DNA from: G963676655 sp963678305
GTDB lineage: Bacteria; Verrucomicrobiota; Lentisphaeria; Victivallales; Victivallaceae
DNA length: 64,000 bases
NCBI GenBank assembly: GCA_963678305.2
Contig: CAXXVV010000017.1
Coordinates: 62,001 to 126,000 of the forward strand
Direction of reading: 5' to 3'
Below the pieces are notes generated by a model. That model did not search any database. It was not told the origin of the DNA and saw only the letters and a program-made list of their open reading frames with translations. This document shows positions 52,070-61,642 of this stretch, one piece after another (the stretch's first letter is position 1; every line of letters starts with the position of its first letter). The translations under genes were made by a program, and so were the position numbers.

Positions 52070-53765
52070 CGCTGTCCCCGCTCGCCTTATCATCAGAACT
52101 GGCAAATGCCTCGGCTTGTCGTTTCAGCCCAATTGCCATATCCGGTTCCGCAGGATAATCCCCGTACCAGACTCGCTGAAAAACTTTAATTGCCTCGCCA
52201 AACCCCGTAATCAGCTCCGGCTCGGAATGACCACGCCGTTTTAATTCCGCAAAATACTCATAATCACTTTTACCGATAGCCACGTTTAACAGACACCGGT
52301 CCGCAAGAGCACAGATGCACCCAAGATAAAAAGCCCGCAATGCCAGACGGTATTGTCCCTGCTCCAGCAGATCAGAACCAAGCTTCAGCCATTCACCTTG
52401 CTCCAGAACATCCGCGCGGAGCTCATCATCATTTAAATCCGGCAGACTAATTAAAGATGTCCCCGCACCGATCAAACCAGACTCTTTCCTTTTTTTGATA
52501 TACCGGTACAGGAAAACTATTACTGCAGCCAGTACAAGAAAAAGAAGCACAAACTTACCAACCTCCCATAAGATAAGCCAGGCAGCTCCCGGCCCGCTGT
52601 AATCCGGTAAATCAAAATCAGGAATAATCTTTTTAAAAACTTTCTTAAGCCATTTAAAAAAACCTTTTAACTTCTCACCAACATAATCCATTGCCTTTCT
52701 GACATAATGCCAAATCCAGCTCTCTTTAGTATTCTTTACCGGCACAGACTCGTCGCGCCATTGAAATTCAGATTTTTTCAGAGTGTGTTTTATATCATCT
52801 TCAAGTTTACGGGCTGTTTTTTTCTTCACGGTAACGCTTTTATTTTCAGGGGTGTTTGAAGCGGAAACTACAGCACCTGAAAAAAATATGGCAACGATCA
52901 GTAAAACGTTACGGGAAAAACGCAAAACTTTAGCCTTTAAATCAAGCCCCTTCAATTTGGATTCGCCATAAAATACCCTGAGCATACAATACGAAGTATA
53001 AAGCGGTTCCAGCATCAACCAGGCCACACCAATAACAATCGAAAATATCGTCGAATTGAAAATCAACCCCACTAAAGTTGAAATATCCGATACGTGGGAA
53101 AAAGCGGTGTCCAGGTTGAAAAAAGTTTTCAGAATAGCCGGAATTATCAGAGTCATACCCATAAGATTAAGAAAAACAATCAACATAATCAACAGCAGAA
53201 TAAAAGCCCCGGCCACTGCATGAACCGGGCGTCGGCCCAAATGGATAAAAATCTTTTTTATAATGGAAAAAATTCCAGACTCAACATCTGTGGCGCAAAC
53301 TACACCAGCCGTTGCCCAATAAAGCGGAATCACCAGGAACATCAGCGGAAACAAGACCACCAGGGTCAGCGGAAAGGCAATAGTCAAACAGAAAATAACA
53401 AGACACCACGCTAGCAGAATCGTCAACCGGGCTCCGGACGTTGCAAGCTGTCGCATTGAAAGCCGGGGAGAGTCGCCGGAAAGCACCCGCATCATTGCAT
53501 CATTGAAAAGACAGAAAAATAGATTTTTCCAACAAAACAGAACCGTCAAGATCATTGCCCAAACAACGATATCCACATCATCAGCTCGCCGATGCCCAAG
53601 TTGATAGATAAAAAGCATCAGTCCGGCAATAAACGGGACGCTCCCAATCAGATACAGCGGCAGCAATTCAAATTTATTATCCCGAATCAAAAAATAAGCT
53701 TCATCAAGCAGTTCAAAAAACTTCCTGGAATCCACATGCTTTTTTTTGACTATATCCTCCGACAT
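52059..53765 (-). CDS. Multi-pass membrane protein with DUF4129-like C-terminus
   Basis: A 568-aa protein. Five or six N-terminal helices (about 35-250), a further helix (NVLLIVAIFFSGAVVSAS), a charged Lys-rich extracytoplasmic stretch, one helix (WEVGKFVLLFLVLAAVIVFLYRYI) and a cytoplasmic C-terminal domain. The C-terminal domain resembles DUF4129: LLEQGQYRLALRAFYLGCICALAD and KSDYEYFAELKRRGHSEPELI. DUF4129 proteins are usual members of MoxR/DUF58/DUF4350 clusters and often sit with transglutaminase genes, which are absent here. Confidence 0.78.
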   Translation of the reverse strand: MSEDIVKKKHVDSRKFFELLDEAYFLIRDNKFELLPLYLIGSVPFIAGLMLFIYQLGHRRADDVDIVVWAMILTVLFCWKNLFFCLFNDAMMRVLSGDSPRLSMRQLATSGARLTILLAWCLVIFCLTIAFPLTLVVLFPLMFLVIPLYWATAGVVCATDVESGIFSIIKKIFIHLGRRPVHAVAGAFILLLIMLIVFLNLMGMTLIIPAILKTFFNLDTAFSHVSDISTLVGLIFNSTIFSIVIGVAWLMLEPLYTSYCMLRVFYGESKLKGLDLKAKVLRFSRNVLLIVAIFFSGAVVSASNTPENKSVTVKKKTARKLEDDIKHTLKKSEFQWRDESVPVKNTKESWIWHYVRKAMDYVGEKLKGFFKWLKKVFKKIIPDFDLPDYSGPGAAWLILWEVGKFVLLFLVLAAVIVFLYRYIKKRKESGLIGAGTSLISLPDLNDDELRADVLEQGEWLKLGSDLLEQGQYRLALRAFYLGCICALADRCLLNVAIGKSDYEYFAELKRRGHSEPELITGFGEAIKVFQRVWYGDYPAEPDMAIGLKRQAEAFASSDDKASGDSDET

Positions 53766-53783
53766 TACCTTCCCTTGTTTCTG

Positions 53784-54278
53784 TTAGCCCGCGAAAGGCG
53801 GGTGGGCAAAAAACAGAAATTCCCCTTTCTGCGTCCCGAGCTCCGACCAGTTTTTTATATGATACCGCAGGGCAATAAAGCTGCCCGGCGTCAAATTATC
53901 AATCCTGACTTCTGACACTTTGCGCACAAGCTTGGTAAACGTTGGATTATGTCCGACCACCAGTAATGTATCAATCTTGTCATCAACGGCGGAAATCAGA
54001 GAAACCACTTTTTTCTCCGCCGCATTATATATCGCATCATCCAGTTCAACCATTGACTCTTCAACGCCTAAAGCCCACGCAACCTTTTGTGCAGTTTGGG
54101 CCGCCCGCAAAGCTGAACTGCTAAGTATTCTGTTCGGCATTATTTTCTTTTTAAGCAAATATTTGCCAGCGGAAGTAGAAACAGCCAATCCCTCTGTGGT
54201 CAAATGACGACTGAAATCAGTCCCGTCAATACTGTGCATCTCCGTTTTCGCATGACGCATGATTATTAAAGTTTTCAT
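53784..54278 (-). CDS. sixA: SixA-like phosphohistidine phosphatase
   Basis: A 164-aa protein of the histidine phosphatase superfamily: LIIMRHAKTE (RHG-type catalytic His), SSSALRAAQTAQ (second Arg) and LLVVGHNPTFT (second His). Short length and lack of insertions match SixA, which dephosphorylates histidine-phosphorylated proteins such as HPr-type domains or phosphorelays. It lies between an ECF sigma gene and the DUF4129 gene in the same direction; the partner is unknown. Confidence 0.85.
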   Translation of the reverse strand: MKTLIIMRHAKTEMHSIDGTDFSRHLTTEGLAVSTSAGKYLLKKKIMPNRILSSSALRAAQTAQKVAWALGVEESMVELDDAIYNAAEKKVVSLISAVDDKIDTLLVVGHNPTFTKLVRKVSEVRIDNLTPGSFIALRYHIKNWSELGTQKGEFLFFAHPPFAG

Positions 54279-54286
54279 CCGGCAGC

Positions 54287-54898
54287 TTATCCCAGCTCTT
54301 TCTCGAGCCGCTTGATTTCCGGCAGCAATTTATCGCTAACGCGCTTTTTGTAAACATAAACACTGGATTCGGAGATGCCAACCTCCTGCGCGATATCCTC
54401 AATCTCCGCCCCCTTGCGCAACAGTTCGTAAACCCGGCACACATTCTTACCAAACCTGTCTTTTATATTCTTCCAGGCCAGCTCCGGCAAATATTCCTGC
54501 CATTCCTCCTCCGCAAGTTTATCAATATCTGATTCGTTGGAGAAAAACTCCTCTTCATTAATGTTCAGCCCTTCCTCATTTTCCAGCGGCACAAACCGGC
54601 CTGCCCCGCGACGTAAATAATTTTTGGCCGTATTAGCGGTCACCCGGCCAAGCCAGGAGCGAAAACGCCCGCGACTGGCGTCATATGTAAACTCGGGAAG
54701 ATGTCGCCATGATTTGAGTAAAACCATCTGGACAACTTCTTCCGCGTCATGATGCGGCAACGACATTGAGCGTAATATGCTGTAAATATAGCCGCGATAA
54801 AAGTAAACGAAATCGCGCCAGGCATGATCATCATGCTGGTCCCGGAGTTTTTCCAGCAACGTCAGCCGCGTGGTATATATATTTTTTTCATTTTCCAT
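54287..54898 (-). CDS. ECF-type RNA polymerase sigma factor
   Basis: A 203-aa sigma factor. Region 2: DFVYFYRGYIYSILRSMSLPHHDAEEVVQMVLLKSWRHL-type (residues about 27-65) with FRSWLGRVTANTAKNYLRR. Region 4: AWKNIKDRFGKNVCRVYELLRKGAEIEDIAQEVGISESSVYVYKKR. An acidic linker is inserted between them. No anti-sigma gene adjoins, which is common in the PVC-specific ECF groups. It heads the leftward cluster with sixA 8 bp away. Confidence 0.9.
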   Translation of the reverse strand: MENEKNIYTTRLTLLEKLRDQHDDHAWRDFVYFYRGYIYSILRSMSLPHHDAEEVVQMVLLKSWRHLPEFTYDASRGRFRSWLGRVTANTAKNYLRRGAGRFVPLENEEGLNINEEEFFSNESDIDKLAEEEWQEYLPELAWKNIKDRFGKNVCRVYELLRKGAEIEDIAQEVGISESSVYVYKKRVSDKLLPEIKRLEKELG

Positions 54899-55111
54899 AA
54901 AACCAGTCCCCAGATTATCCTTATTACGTTATTCTCCCTTATTAAATCCTCACACCTTTGAAATCTACACCTGATTTGCCGGAAATGCAATCATACTCAT
55001 GCATTATTGGGTAAAAACCAACTAATTTATATAAAATGCAAGTAAAGTCGAACGACAAAACTAAAAAATCAAGGCAAGTATCTTGATATGTTCATCGAAT
55101 TGTTATTATGC

Positions 55112-56089
55112 TCAGGGAGAGTTTATTAGTTTGCGGAAGCAATACAGGGCGGCGCCGGAAGGACTGTGCCCGCGGGATAGTTGTTTTTTGCGCATTCGTT
55201 CAGGATTATCAAAACAACTTCCCGTTTCACGGATAAATATTTTGGAACCCAGAATTACGCCATCGGTGAAATGTCTGGTGCGACGCAGGAAAAGAACGTG
55301 CATCGATTCTTGCCGGCGCGCTTTATCGCGGGCGGCATATATTTCTTCGCTGGATGCCCCGGACTCCGCCGCGATGATTCGCGCCAGTTCGCCTCGGAAG
55401 AACGCAAGCAGTTCATGATCAGTCCATTGCGAGGTGTCGCCGGTTGTGATATGCGGTTTCAGATGTTTGACAAAATTACCATAAAACATGTGTCTGCCGC
55501 TTTTGCAGTAGCGTCCCCAGGTGGAAAAACTGTATTCCGCCGGGTCTTTTTTCAAGCCGGCCCGGACCGGGTTCAGTTCGACATAGATTACGCACGCGGC
55601 CAGGGCATTGATCTTATCGAGGATTGTGCTTTTGAAACGTCTGCCCCAGAGTTGTCCGGTCCGGTCGCGAGTCTCATTATATACGCAGGAAAAGCGTCGT
55701 TGGTAGGCCGACATAAACCGGCTTATATCGATCATTTTGAGGGCGATCTCTTTGCATTGGGCTTTGTTTTCGAGGCTGATCACCGGAGTTCGAGGTCCGA
55801 ATTTAGAAATCTTTGTCATTGACTTGTAATAGTTGTTGTGGCGTTTGACGATGGACTCAAGCGGCGGCAGTTCTTCCGGCCCGGGAGCGTAGACCACAAG
55901 GTGGAAATGATTGCCCATCCAGGCGGCCGAAATGACCTCGATCAGAAAGTAATCGCAAAGATTTTGCAGCAGCCGGAAGCCGTATTCCTTATCGATCTCG
56001 GAAAATGGGTGTTCGCCTTTTCTGCAGCCGATGCGATTATAAAGATGATAGTAGCAGCCTTCCCCTCGGATTTTCATGCGCGAGTCCAT
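55112..56089 (-). mobile_element. REP-associated tyrosine transposase (RAYT), copy 3
   Basis: 325 aa from ATG 56089 (AGGAGG 6 bp upstream; the open frame extends to 56149 without support). HUH motif His61-x-His63 in GNHFHLVVYAPGPEEL, Tyr in FMSAYQRRFSCVYN, YVELNPVRAGLKKDP. Much closer to copy 1 than to copy 2. A 210-bp gap before the sigma gene and 267 bp after hold no gene and no clear terminal repeats. Confidence 0.88.
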
Positions 56090-56356
56090 ATTCATCCTCC
56101 TGATTTGTTTCTTGCAAGATAATATATACGCTGAATTTTGATTTGTCAAATAGTCAGACAGTATGATTATAAATAAATTATAAATATATATAGTTAAAAA
56201 ACTAACAAAAGAAAAAAAGTTTTATATAATCATAGTTTAAAATAAAATTATTCAGAAAGTACATTAATTGTAAGAAACCGCTTTTTGATATTGTATTATT
56301 TGACAAGAACCGACAAGCACAGATAGCAAAAGAAACCAAAAGAAAGGAAAATTGAA

Positions 56357-57073
56357 ATGAAAAAACAACTTTTAACAGGAATCGCTCTGATCGCTGGCCT
56401 GGGACTGTTTGCTGAGGAATCAACCGTCAAAGTAACTTCAAAGCCTGAAGTCACAGTAGAAACAAATGAAGACGGCACAAAAACCATTAATGTATCAGGC
56501 GATAAAGGTACTAAAACCATAACTGTAACAAATAACGATGATGGTACCGCATCAGCTGAATGGACCCGGACCAATAAAGACGGTAAGACAATGACCGGGC
56601 AAAGCAACATAACTTGGACAACGAATGAGGACGGCTCTAAAACCAGAACCGCCGAATGGACCGGAACAACCGAAAAAGGCAATACCGTCACCGGTGAAAA
56701 AACCACGACATGGACAAAAAATGAAGATGGAACAAAAAATAAAAGTACCGAATGGACCTCGACAGACTCGAAAGGGAATTCAGGTTCAGGTAGCCGGGAA
56801 GTTACCCTGACTAAAAATGAAGACGGAACCGTAACCAGAGATGCTGAATGGAGCAGAACCAGTAGAAAAGGTAAAACCGATTCAGGTTCAAGCTCTCAAA
56901 CCATGGAACAAAAAGAAAAATGTAGTCGTGTCTGCAAAAATACATCCGGAAGTAACTCCTCCTCCGGTTACACTGCAGCCAGCTCTGGTTCTGCAACCAA
57001 AGCTCAAACCCGCTCCGCCAACCGTTCCAAAACACGAGTTGCCAGCCGTTCCCGCAGCGGACGCAGACGTTAA
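56357..57073 (+). CDS. Secreted EDGT-repeat protein
   Basis: A 238-aa exported protein (signal peptide LTGIALIAGLGLFAE). After it come about four degenerate repeats of ~36 residues, each with NEDGT(K/S)T…AEWT(R/G/S)T…KGxTxTG…TWT (for example NEDGTKTINVSG, NDDGTASAEWTRTNKDGKTMTGQSNITWTT, NEDGSKTRTAEWTGTTEKGNTVTGEKTTTWT-type). The last 60 residues are Ser/Lys/Arg-rich (RSANRSKTRVASRSRSGRRR). No catalytic motif. Probably a cell-surface or adhesive protein. It is monocistronic, ending at a terminator. AAAGGAAAATTGAA precedes the ATG. Confidence 0.72.
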   Translation: MKKQLLTGIALIAGLGLFAEESTVKVTSKPEVTVETNEDGTKTINVSGDKGTKTITVTNNDDGTASAEWTRTNKDGKTMTGQSNITWTTNEDGSKTRTAEWTGTTEKGNTVTGEKTTTWTKNEDGTKNKSTEWTSTDSKGNSGSGSREVTLTKNEDGTVTRDAEWSRTSRKGKTDSGSSSQTMEQKEKCSRVCKNTSGSNSSSGYTAASSGSATKAQTRSANRSKTRVASRSRSGRRR

Positions 57074-57104
57074 AAGTACCCTCCAACCTTATTTCCTTAT
57101 TACG

Positions 57105-57132
57105 GCCCCCGGCAATCGGGGGCTCTCTTTTT
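57105..57132 (+). terminator. Rho-independent terminator
   Basis: GCCCCCG, loop GCAAT, CGGGGGC, then TCTCTTTTT. It sits between the converging EDGT-repeat and AraC genes and could serve as a terminator for the first. Confidence 0.85.
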
Positions 57133-57140
57133 GCCAGTCA

Positions 57141-57926
57141 TCAGGACGAACGCAACGCCTTTGGAGACATTCCAAAGTATTTTCTGATTAATTTATTAAA
57201 ATGTTGAGGATCATTGATTCCAACATCACCGGCCACTTCTTTAATCATAAAGTCGGTTGTCAAAAGCAGATTGCGAGCTTCCGTCATACGCTTGTCAAGA
57301 ACAAATACGGCAGGAGTAGTATTTAAATATTTTTTGAATTCACTGGTTAAATATCCCACAGACACACCGGCATATTCAGCAATAGCGTCAACTTTTATTT
57401 CAGAACTCAAGTTTTCCTGAATAAAGGTAAGAGCATTAGTGATATGAGCGGGATATTTATTTTGTGCAGCAGAAGCAGGTTTGGCTCCGTAGATACGGCC
57501 GAGCAGATGCCAGAAAGATATTTCAGACTGACTGACGTTATACTGATATACGTCCACCACCTCCTTGAAGTGTTCGTTAAGTTTCAAATAGTCATCGCCA
57601 AGATCAATGATCAGCGGTACTTCAACCTTATCCGATGATTTGAAATCAGCAGCATCAAATTCGAAATGGGCAAAATAATGATGCGCCCGCCCCGGATAAT
57701 GCGGGATATTCAACACATTTGGCGGACTTAATACAGCATACCCCGGATGGATTTGATAAGTCTTATCATAAATTGTAAATGCCATATGATAATGCGGAAA
57801 ATGCAAGGCCCAGAAAGGCTTCAGATACTCCATAGTCCCGGTCCAAACCGTCCAGCGCTGACAACGGATTATTCGCGGCCGGCTTTCGAGACTGAATTGG
57901 ACATATTTTTCAACAAGTCGTTCCAT
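57141..57926 (-). CDS. AraC-family regulator
   Basis: About 261 aa from ATG 57926, since CAGGAAAG lies just ahead of it and inside the longer form (57959). N-terminal sensor domain with HYHMAFTIYDKTYQIHPGYAVL. C-terminal AraC domain with VDAIAEYAGVSVGYLTSEFKKYL and IKEVAGDVGINDPQHFNKLIRKYFGMSP. It diverges from a pseudopilin-glycosidase pair starting at 58065, its probable target. Confidence 0.9.
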   Translation of the reverse strand: MERLVEKYVQFSLESRPRIIRCQRWTVWTGTMEYLKPFWALHFPHYHMAFTIYDKTYQIHPGYAVLSPPNVLNIPHYPGRAHHYFAHFEFDAADFKSSDKVEVPLIIDLGDDYLKLNEHFKEVVDVYQYNVSQSEISFWHLLGRIYGAKPASAAQNKYPAHITNALTFIQENLSSEIKVDAIAEYAGVSVGYLTSEFKKYLNTTPAVFVLDKRMTEARNLLLTTDFMIKEVAGDVGINDPQHFNKLIRKYFGMSPKALRSS

Positions 57927-58064
57927 CACTGCAACTATTCTTTCCTGAATAAAACACACATAATAAATATACCATAAATATTAAAAATATACCATTGCGT
58001 TTTCAAAAAACAATTAATAATATATAATTAAGTTATCAAACATTTATTAAATCGAGGTTGGAAA

Positions 58065-58871
58065 ATGAAGCTGAATGGAACAGGTATTATGATTCGCACA
58101 AAAAACTTCACCCTCATTGAATTGCTGGTTGTGATAGCAATCATCGCCATTCTCGCGGCGATGTTGTTACCAGCACTTAACAAAGCCAGGGACCGGGCAA
58201 AATCAATCCACTGCACCAGCAACCTTAAGCAACTGGGTCAGGCGCTTTATATGTACACTGGGGACAATCAGGAATACTATCCGGCTTATGACAATGGGTC
58301 GACATGGGCGGCAATCACCTGGGACGACCAACTCGGAAAGTATGACGGCAGAAACCTGACCGACACGCAAATGACGGAAATACGTCTGGAAAATAAAAGA
58401 GTAACCAAAAGCGACTCGCTGTATTATTGTCCATCGGATACGACAACCAAACAATATGATGCCGCAGGCGCCACTGATAGAGTAAAATTATCATACGGCA
58501 TCAGTTACTACGCCCCGGCCGAAATCAATTCGGCTCCAGGGATTTCCGGCGTTTTTATTTCACGCAAGGCTTCCAGAATAAAGAAACCTACCAGGCGAAT
58601 TGCTATCTGCGACTACCACGTTGACACTCAAAGTCTGGGCATAAGCCGAGCCCCGGCCCGATATGGCAACGTAGCACAGAAGCATCTGGAAAAAATGGTC
58701 CACGGACGCTTCGGGATGATTAATTTTCTAATGCTTGACGGCCATGTCAACAACATGCATCTGCATCAAACCATTCCTAATTTGACCGCGTCAATCGCAT
58801 ACTGGGACGCCACTACAAATAATTCGATGTGGAATGTCATGGGAGACGTCAGAGCCGACGCAGCCAACTGA
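58065..58871 (+). CDS. Pseudopilin with H-x-DG-type C-terminus
   Basis: A 268-aa protein. Leader of 14 residues (MKLNGTGIMIRTKN; an internal Met at residue 9 could be the true start), cleavage before FTLIELLVV with Glu +5, single helix and globular domain. It has conserved YYCPSDTT and, near the end, HGRFGMINFLMLDGH, an H-x11-DG. Third pseudopilin in the window, placed directly before a secreted glycosidase. Confidence 0.86.
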   Translation: MKLNGTGIMIRTKNFTLIELLVVIAIIAILAAMLLPALNKARDRAKSIHCTSNLKQLGQALYMYTGDNQEYYPAYDNGSTWAAITWDDQLGKYDGRNLTDTQMTEIRLENKRVTKSDSLYYCPSDTTTKQYDAAGATDRVKLSYGISYYAPAEINSAPGISGVFISRKASRIKKPTRRIAICDYHVDTQSLGISRAPARYGNVAQKHLEKMVHGRFGMINFLMLDGHVNNMHLHQTIPNLTASIAYWDATTNNSMWNVMGDVRADAAN

Positions 58872-58958
58872 TTTTTCACGACGGCATCTCCATCTTCCGG
58901 ATTGCATAATTTTCAATGTCGACAATATTATATTAATACCAAACGGAAAGTGTATCGT

Positions 58959-61277
58959 ATGAAAAGAGTTTACCTGGCGCTGTTTGTCTTGACAGTTTGC
59001 CTTGAAGCAGCCAATGCCGGCAATACGATGCCGGGAACGCAAGGCTACGATTTGTCCCGGCAATCCGATCAGCAGCAATACAAACACAAGTATCAGTTAA
59101 CATTGAATAAACCTCTGGCGTTCGGAAAAATAAACTGCGTTTCCCGCAAAATTCCGGTCGGAAACAAATTTGAATTATCTTTTCCGCTGGACGCCGTTTA
59201 CACAAACCCGTTTGATCCGGACGAAATTAAAGTTGACGCGCAAATAACCTGTCCTGATGGTCAAAAGATCAATCATCCCATTTTTTTCTTTTCCGAGTTT
59301 AAATATGACACAAACAAAAAGCAATGGGCCAAAACCCGGGGCGCCAGCGGTTGGAAACTGCGGTTTTCGCCATCCCAAACCGGAATGTATAAAGTCACAC
59401 TTACCGCAAAAGACAAGTCAGGAGAAAAAAGCGTAAACGCCGGAAACTTTGTCGCGGTCGGGAGCAACTGGCCCGGACGCATCCGGGTTTCAAGACAAAA
59501 CCTGTTCGCCCTGGAATTTGCAAATGGAAAGGCCTATTATCCTCTAGGACCTAATATTCCGCTCTGGGGTGCTACCGTCAAAGAATATGCCCGCCATAAT
59601 CTGGGCCTGCTCCTTGACCGCATGCAAATGGTTGCGGCTGCCGGCGGCAATTACACCAGATTACGCGCTGATTCATATTTTCAGGCTATCGAACTGCCGT
59701 TACTTCCCAAAAGCGGATTTCTGGGACACGGCTGGTACAACCAGGCGCGCTGTTACGAGATTGACCGGATATTTGCAGCCGCGGAAAAACTGGGAATACG
59801 GCTTCAGTACTGTATTTACAATAGCAATATCATTACTGGACAGCATGCCACCAGAGACTGGGCACGCCCGTTCTGTTTGACGCTCAAGGAAAACGGAGGA
59901 CCGTGTGACGACGCAAAAGGCTTTTGGAAAAGTGAAAAGATGCGGCAGCTTACCCAAAAACGCCTGCGCTATATTGTCGCGCGCTGGGGTTACAGTTCCG
60001 CGTTGCTTGCATGGGAGTTTTTTAACGAAACCGAATTATGCAGCACGGAGTCTCTTGCCTGGCACAAGCGAATGAGTGAATTTCTAAGAAAACTCGATCC
60101 TTACAAACACCTGATCACCACCTCAACACACAAAGTCAACCGGGAAAACGCCAGAGCCTGGAACCTCAAAGATATAGATATAGTGCAAACTCACTTGTAT
60201 GGAGGCATCCACAATAACGTTCTCGCGATAAAAGAGCTCATCGCCAATGAACACGGCTATGTCAGCAAGCCTTATTTATTGGGTGAATGGGGCATCGCCG
60301 CCGGCAAGGAAAATAACGACTACCAGATGAAAGATCCCGAAGGTGTCTCCATGCATAACGCGATATGGTCGATGGCAATGAATGGCGGCTGCGGCATTTC
60401 ATCATGGTATATTGCCAATCTGGAAAAATATAATCTTTATAATCATTATAAAACATTCAGTAATTGGGGACATGATGTCCCGTGGAACCAGCCGCGAAAA
60501 AAGCTCAGAATAAGCAATATCATGCTATCGGGAGCGCAGAAAAGATACTCCGATACGGCATTTACCGGAGTGAATCCTGATAAATTCTCAAAATCCCCCA
60601 AAACAATTTTTACCGTATCTTCCGAGGACGGAAAAGTAAGTGATCTGCAGTATCTGCAAAACTGCCTGCATGCTCAAGCTGGACGCAAAACAACTCCTGA
60701 ATTCATCCTGGACTGCGTTCGCAAAACCAGTTTTTCCGTTATTACAGGCACCAGCATCGGAGACGCCGCCAACGCCCTTAAAATATATATCGACGACAAA
60801 CTTGCAAAAACGCAGCCGCTCCCCGCAAAAGGCAAGAAAAATAAATACGGGAACTCCACCACCCGCTACAATCCCCCGGCGGTTACCTCCGTGAATATTC
60901 CGTCCGGCAAACACAAGGTCAAAGTTGAGGCAGTCGGCCGGGATCGTCTGGATAACGTCAGCTATATGCTAAAATCATACGCCGCCAGACCAATGGTCGG
61001 ATTTTACGGATTCACCGTGGGAAAAAATGCCTATATCTGGGTCCATAACTCCATGAGTTCAATCGTTTCGACCATTAATAACTCAAAAACAGTTCCGGTC
61101 AAGGATCTGACCGTTACGCTTGACGGTGCCGACGGAACCTATAATGTGGAAAGTTACGACTGCTGGTCAGGTCAAACCAAAACTATCCGAGCAAATTGCA
61201 AAGACGGAAAAATGAAGATAAAGGTTCCTGTATTCAATCGCGACATCGCCCTGAAAATATTGCGGACAGCGGAGTAA
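58959..61277 (+). CDS. Secreted DUF5060 glycoside hydrolase (GH5-like barrel)
   Basis: 772 aa from ATG 58959 (CGGAAAG upstream; the 58902 start is earlier without support). Signal peptide VYLALFVLTVCLEAANA. A DUF5060 beta-sandwich spans about 60-165 (FELSFPLDAVYTNPFDPDEI; FSPSQTGMYKVTLTAKD). A GH-A barrel spans about 180-500 with acid/base Glu357 (AWEFFNETELC) and nucleophile Glu443 (YLLGEWGIAAG), and a C-terminal carbohydrate-binding-like module (about 530-690) plus a small beta domain. DUF5060 partners are usually agarases, mannanases or similar beta-glycanases; the substrate is not predictable. Confidence 0.82.
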   Translation: MKRVYLALFVLTVCLEAANAGNTMPGTQGYDLSRQSDQQQYKHKYQLTLNKPLAFGKINCVSRKIPVGNKFELSFPLDAVYTNPFDPDEIKVDAQITCPDGQKINHPIFFFSEFKYDTNKKQWAKTRGASGWKLRFSPSQTGMYKVTLTAKDKSGEKSVNAGNFVAVGSNWPGRIRVSRQNLFALEFANGKAYYPLGPNIPLWGATVKEYARHNLGLLLDRMQMVAAAGGNYTRLRADSYFQAIELPLLPKSGFLGHGWYNQARCYEIDRIFAAAEKLGIRLQYCIYNSNIITGQHATRDWARPFCLTLKENGGPCDDAKGFWKSEKMRQLTQKRLRYIVARWGYSSALLAWEFFNETELCSTESLAWHKRMSEFLRKLDPYKHLITTSTHKVNRENARAWNLKDIDIVQTHLYGGIHNNVLAIKELIANEHGYVSKPYLLGEWGIAAGKENNDYQMKDPEGVSMHNAIWSMAMNGGCGISSWYIANLEKYNLYNHYKTFSNWGHDVPWNQPRKKLRISNIMLSGAQKRYSDTAFTGVNPDKFSKSPKTIFTVSSEDGKVSDLQYLQNCLHAQAGRKTTPEFILDCVRKTSFSVITGTSIGDAANALKIYIDDKLAKTQPLPAKGKKNKYGNSTTRYNPPAVTSVNIPSGKHKVKVEAVGRDRLDNVSYMLKSYAARPMVGFYGFTVGKNAYIWVHNSMSSIVSTINNSKTVPVKDLTVTLDGADGTYNVESYDCWSGQTKTIRANCKDGKMKIKVPVFNRDIALKILRTAE

Positions 61278-61280
61278 AAT

Positions 61281-61511
61281 TTATTCAACCGTTTTGTACC
61301 AGACGTTCATGCTTTCAATCCGTCCGGAGATATTTGTATTGTTTTTTAAACGTCCGCCATATTTGTAACCACGTTTGGCGAAAGTTATATTCATGCCAGG
61401 AGACGCCGCCCGGGCAATTGTATAAGGAAGTTGAATACCCTTGCGTTTTATCTCTTTTTCCATTCGGTCCAGCAGATGAACTCCAAAGCCGTTCCCACGC
61501 CAGTCCGGTAA
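61281..61511 (-). pseudogene. Duplicated 3' fragment of ablB
   Basis: About 221 bp (61291-61511) matching 62896-63116 in the intact ablB gene at about 97% (7 or so differences). It encodes the last ~75 residues of AblB in frame (GIQLPYTIARAASPGMNI, GRIESMNVWYKT), ending in VE instead of ANRAL. The match stops abruptly after CCGGTAA. It has no start context and cannot encode the acetyl-CoA domain, so it is a remnant or a by-product of the neighbouring insertion. Confidence 0.85.
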
Positions 61512-61642
61512 TAGTAATTATTGAAAATATATTTTAAACAATTTATTTATATTGACTTTAACTGGTTTTAAAATATAGTATATAATAATACATATTTTAA
61601 AAGTGATTTTCAGTATTTTCATAATAACAAATATATTTTACA

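Noticed and set aside
56420..56900. DNA tandem repeat or CRISPR-like array
   Set aside because: The periodicity is in the protein (EDGT repeats) and the DNA copies are degenerate.
61281..61463. 60-aa minus-strand frame as a gene of its own
   Set aside because: It is the in-frame tail of the duplicated ablB fragment without the acetyltransferase core.
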